A DNA stretch of 23,173 bases from Clostridium sp. CAG:632 (GTDB taxonomy: Bacteria; Bacillota; Clostridia; Lachnospirales; Lachnospiraceae): assembly GCA_000431515.1 (NCBI GenBank), contig HF991369.1:47536-70708 (forward strand), read 5' to 3'. Under the pieces are notes generated by a model. That model saw nothing but the letters and a program-made list of their open reading frames with translations, was not told the origin of the DNA and did no database searches. The position numbers and the translations under genes were made by a program. Below, one piece after another: positions 22,046-23,173 of this stretch. Within the stretch, counting starts at the first letter, position 1. The number at the start of each line of letters is the position of its first letter.

Positions 22046-22333
22046 TTATTCGTTAACAACCGGGTAAATAGAAACCTGCTTCTTGTCTCTGCCTTTTCTT
22101 TCGAAACGAACAACACCATCTACTAAAGCAAATAATGTATCGTCTCCGCCCTTACCCACATTAACACCTGGATGAATCTTAGTTCCACGCTGTCTGTATA
22201 AGATGTTGCCAGCCTTTACAAACTGTCCGTCAGCTCTCTTAGCGCCAAGTCTCTTAGCCTCAGAGTCACGACCGTTCTTTGTAGAACCAACACCCTTTTT
22301 ATGAGCAAAAAATTGAAGGTTCATTTCCATCAT
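22046..22333 (-). CDS. rpmA: 50S ribosomal protein L27, with cleavable N-terminal extension
   Basis: L27 lies at the peptidyl transferase centre of the 50S subunit. The 95-residue precursor starts MMEMNLQFFAHKKGVGSTKNG. In Firmicutes the extension up to LQFF is removed by the Prp protease so that AHKKG becomes the mature N-terminus; that cleavage is known in Staphylococcus and inferred here. The gene for Prp lies 5 bp upstream. AAGGAGGTG precedes the ATG at 22333 by 9 bases; a second ATG follows directly. The remaining sequence (KRLGAKRADGQFVKAGNILYRQRGTKIHPG, broken here across two motifs) is highly typical. Confidence 0.97.
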   Translation of the reverse strand: MMEMNLQFFAHKKGVGSTKNGRDSEAKRLGAKRADGQFVKAGNILYRQRGTKIHPGVNVGKGGDDTLFALVDGVVRFERKGRDKKQVSIYPVVNE

Positions 22334-22338
22334 AACTG

Positions 22339-22671
22339 TTACACCTCCTTAGTGTTAACTTTTAAATACTTTTTACCGTATTGCTGTTCAATACCCTTTA
22401 ATCCAACCACCATACTTCGAAGAATCAAATCCGCTTCCGCTGATACCGGTGCATCCAGACGATAATCTATCATCCCCTGCTCTGCATTCTCCTCCAGCCC
22501 ATAACGGCTGTCCGTCAGCTCGTCAATTGAATTGATTGCTGTAATCGTCAACGCAGACACCGCACTGCATATAATATCCATTCCGCTTTCCGCATAATCG
22601 GCATGTCCGGATGTCTGAAAGCCACAGATACGATTTGTCTTTGATTCATGATAAATGGTTATATAAATCAT
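22339..22671 (-). CDS. prp: Ribosomal-processing cysteine protease Prp
   Basis: Prp (YsxB) removes the N-terminal extension of L27. The 110-residue protein has the catalytic His in SGHADYAESG (about residue 23) and the catalytic Cys in DIICSAVSAL (about residue 35), the same order as in characterised Prp. It is encoded between rplU and rpmA, as in other Firmicutes, giving its substrate gene directly downstream with a 5-bp gap. The ribosome binding site (AGGG) is weak, which would keep its level below that of the ribosomal proteins; this is inference. Confidence 0.95.
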   Translation of the reverse strand: MIYITIYHESKTNRICGFQTSGHADYAESGMDIICSAVSALTITAINSIDELTDSRYGLEENAEQGMIDYRLDAPVSAEADLILRSMVVGLKGIEQQYGKKYLKVNTKEV

Positions 22672-22684
22672 CGGGGTACCCTAA

Positions 22685-22993
22685 TTAAGCATTGATTGCT
22701 TTGATCTCAACCTTTGTATATGGCTGTCTGTGTCCCTGCTTCTTGTGATAGCCGGTCTTTCTCTTGTACTTATACACGATAACCTTCTTGCTCTTGCCTT
22801 CGCCTACAACTTCTGCTGTAACCTTAGCATTTGCTACCTTATCACCGCAAAGAACATCTGTGTCGTTATTTACGACTACAACATCATCAAATGTAACAGT
22901 TTCACCTGTTGCAGCATTTAACTTCTCTACATAAATGATATCGCCTTCAGCTACCTTGTACTGCTTGCCACCTGTTGCAATAATTGCGTACAT
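22685..22993 (-). CDS. rplU: 50S ribosomal protein L21
   Basis: L21 binds 23S rRNA in the large subunit. The 102-residue protein begins MYAIIATGGKQYKVAEGDIIYVEKL, here read as MYAIIATGGKQYKV plus EGD, the standard start. It ends KRKTGYHKKQGHRQPYT plus VEI, the rRNA-binding KRKTGYxKKxGHRQ signature. AAGGAGG lies 7 bases upstream of the ATG at 22993. It is the first gene of rplU-prp-rpmA, behind a consensus promoter and a leader of about 80 bases that probably carries autoregulation. Confidence 0.98.
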   Translation of the reverse strand: MYAIIATGGKQYKVAEGDIIYVEKLNAATGETVTFDDVVVVNNDTDVLCGDKVANAKVTAEVVGEGKSKKVIVYKYKRKTGYHKKQGHRQPYTKVEIKAINA

Positions 22994-22997
22994 ATTG

Positions 22998-23072
22998 GTA
23001 TCCTCCTTTTATCATTACTCGCCAGTTTCGGTGATGTCTGATGACATACTTCGACCCCACTGTGCGGCATAC
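22998..23072 (-). ncRNA. Putative L21 leader in the rplU 5' UTR
   Basis: The leader between the predicted transcript start (about 23072) and the ribosome binding site contains GCCGCACAGTGGGG, then an ATGTC-ATCA-GACAT hairpin and a closing ACTGGCGAG that can pair back to GCC...CAGT. Its position before rplU and this layout suggest the Firmicute L21 leader family (ribosomal protein autoregulation). I could not align it to the family model. Confidence 0.5.
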
Positions 23073-23078
23073 TCATAT

Positions 23079-23107
23079 ATTATAACGAGCGTTCAAATAA
23101 TTGTCAA
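23079..23107 (-). promoter_or_regulatory. Consensus sigma-A promoter of rplU-prp-rpmA
   Basis: On the minus strand TTGACA (23107-23102) and TATAAT (23084-23079) are both perfect and 17 bases apart, as expected for a highly expressed ribosomal protein operon. Confidence 0.9.
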
Positions 23108-23126
23108 GAATAAACATCTGCTTTTT

Positions 23127-23173
23127 CTAATTTTTTTGACCGATCTGCTCTGCCAGTGATTTCCGTACTTTCT
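23127..23173 (-). CDS. Possible 3' end of an upstream gene, cut by the window edge
   Basis: One minus-strand frame reads KVRKSLAEQIGQKN and then TAG (23129-23127), about 20 bases before the rplU -35 box. Its basic, helical composition is credible for a protein end. A ribonuclease E/G-type gene often precedes rplU in Clostridia, but 14 residues are too few to identify it. Another frame stays open longer (to about 23107), so the call is tentative. Confidence 0.3.
   Translation of the reverse strand, partial: KVRKSLAEQIGQKN

Noticed and set aside
23085..23101. GAAC-GCTC-GTTA in the rplU promoter spacer as a LexA box
   Set aside because: It matches only the inner core on one side, lacks flanking CG and GTTCG, and a ribosomal protein operon is not an expected SOS target; likely chance.

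Overview
The window looks like chromosomal housekeeping DNA from a low-GC Gram-positive anaerobe of the class Clostridia, most likely a member of the Lachnospiraceae. This is inferred from AT-rich codon use, strong AGGAGG-type ribosome binding sites, Gram-positive LexA boxes, a prepeptide-bearing L27 beside its Prp protease, a PBP2 of the large clostridial type, and MinE and DivIVA in the same cluster. There is no phage or transposon block. The plus strand carries everything from 1 to 16879 except one small gene. The minus strand carries 17022 to 23173.

Positions 1-11008 form a cell envelope and division region: the 3' part of PBP2, then minC, minD, minE, rodA and mgsA, followed by a lipoprotein D,D-carboxypeptidase, a small unknown P-loop protein, a membrane-anchored HlyD-like protein, yggS, sepF and divIVA. 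PBP2 and RodA are the elongasome transpeptidase and glycosyltransferase pair. MinCDE, SepF and DivIVA place and build the septum. Between minC and minD sits an unusual tandem repeat of paired hairpins, each preceded by GTAG.

Positions 11137-16879 hold lspA and rluD, a cytidylate-kinase-like gene with its own promoter, an intergenic stretch with short repeats, a Xer-type tyrosine recombinase and a ttcA-like tRNA thiolase. A divergent SOS pair follows: a YneA-like LysM division inhibitor (minus) and lexA (plus). The space between these two holds six LexA-box-like motifs. One lies exactly inside the spacer of a consensus sigma-A promoter for the yneA-like gene.

A 24-bp perfect hairpin at 16961-17018 separates lexA from the minus-strand block. 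In transcription order from the right edge, that block runs: a possible gene end, a consensus promoter and putative L21 leader, rplU, prp, rpmA, a strong terminator, obgE, yhbY, nadD, yqeK and rsfS (ribosome assembly and NAD synthesis). It then continues with an HD-GYP membrane phosphodiesterase, whose -35 box lies inside a perfect 26-bp palindrome, and a small hypothetical gene. Overall this is conserved core genome. The most interesting points are regulatory DNA or RNA structures and a few residue changes, not a new gene system.
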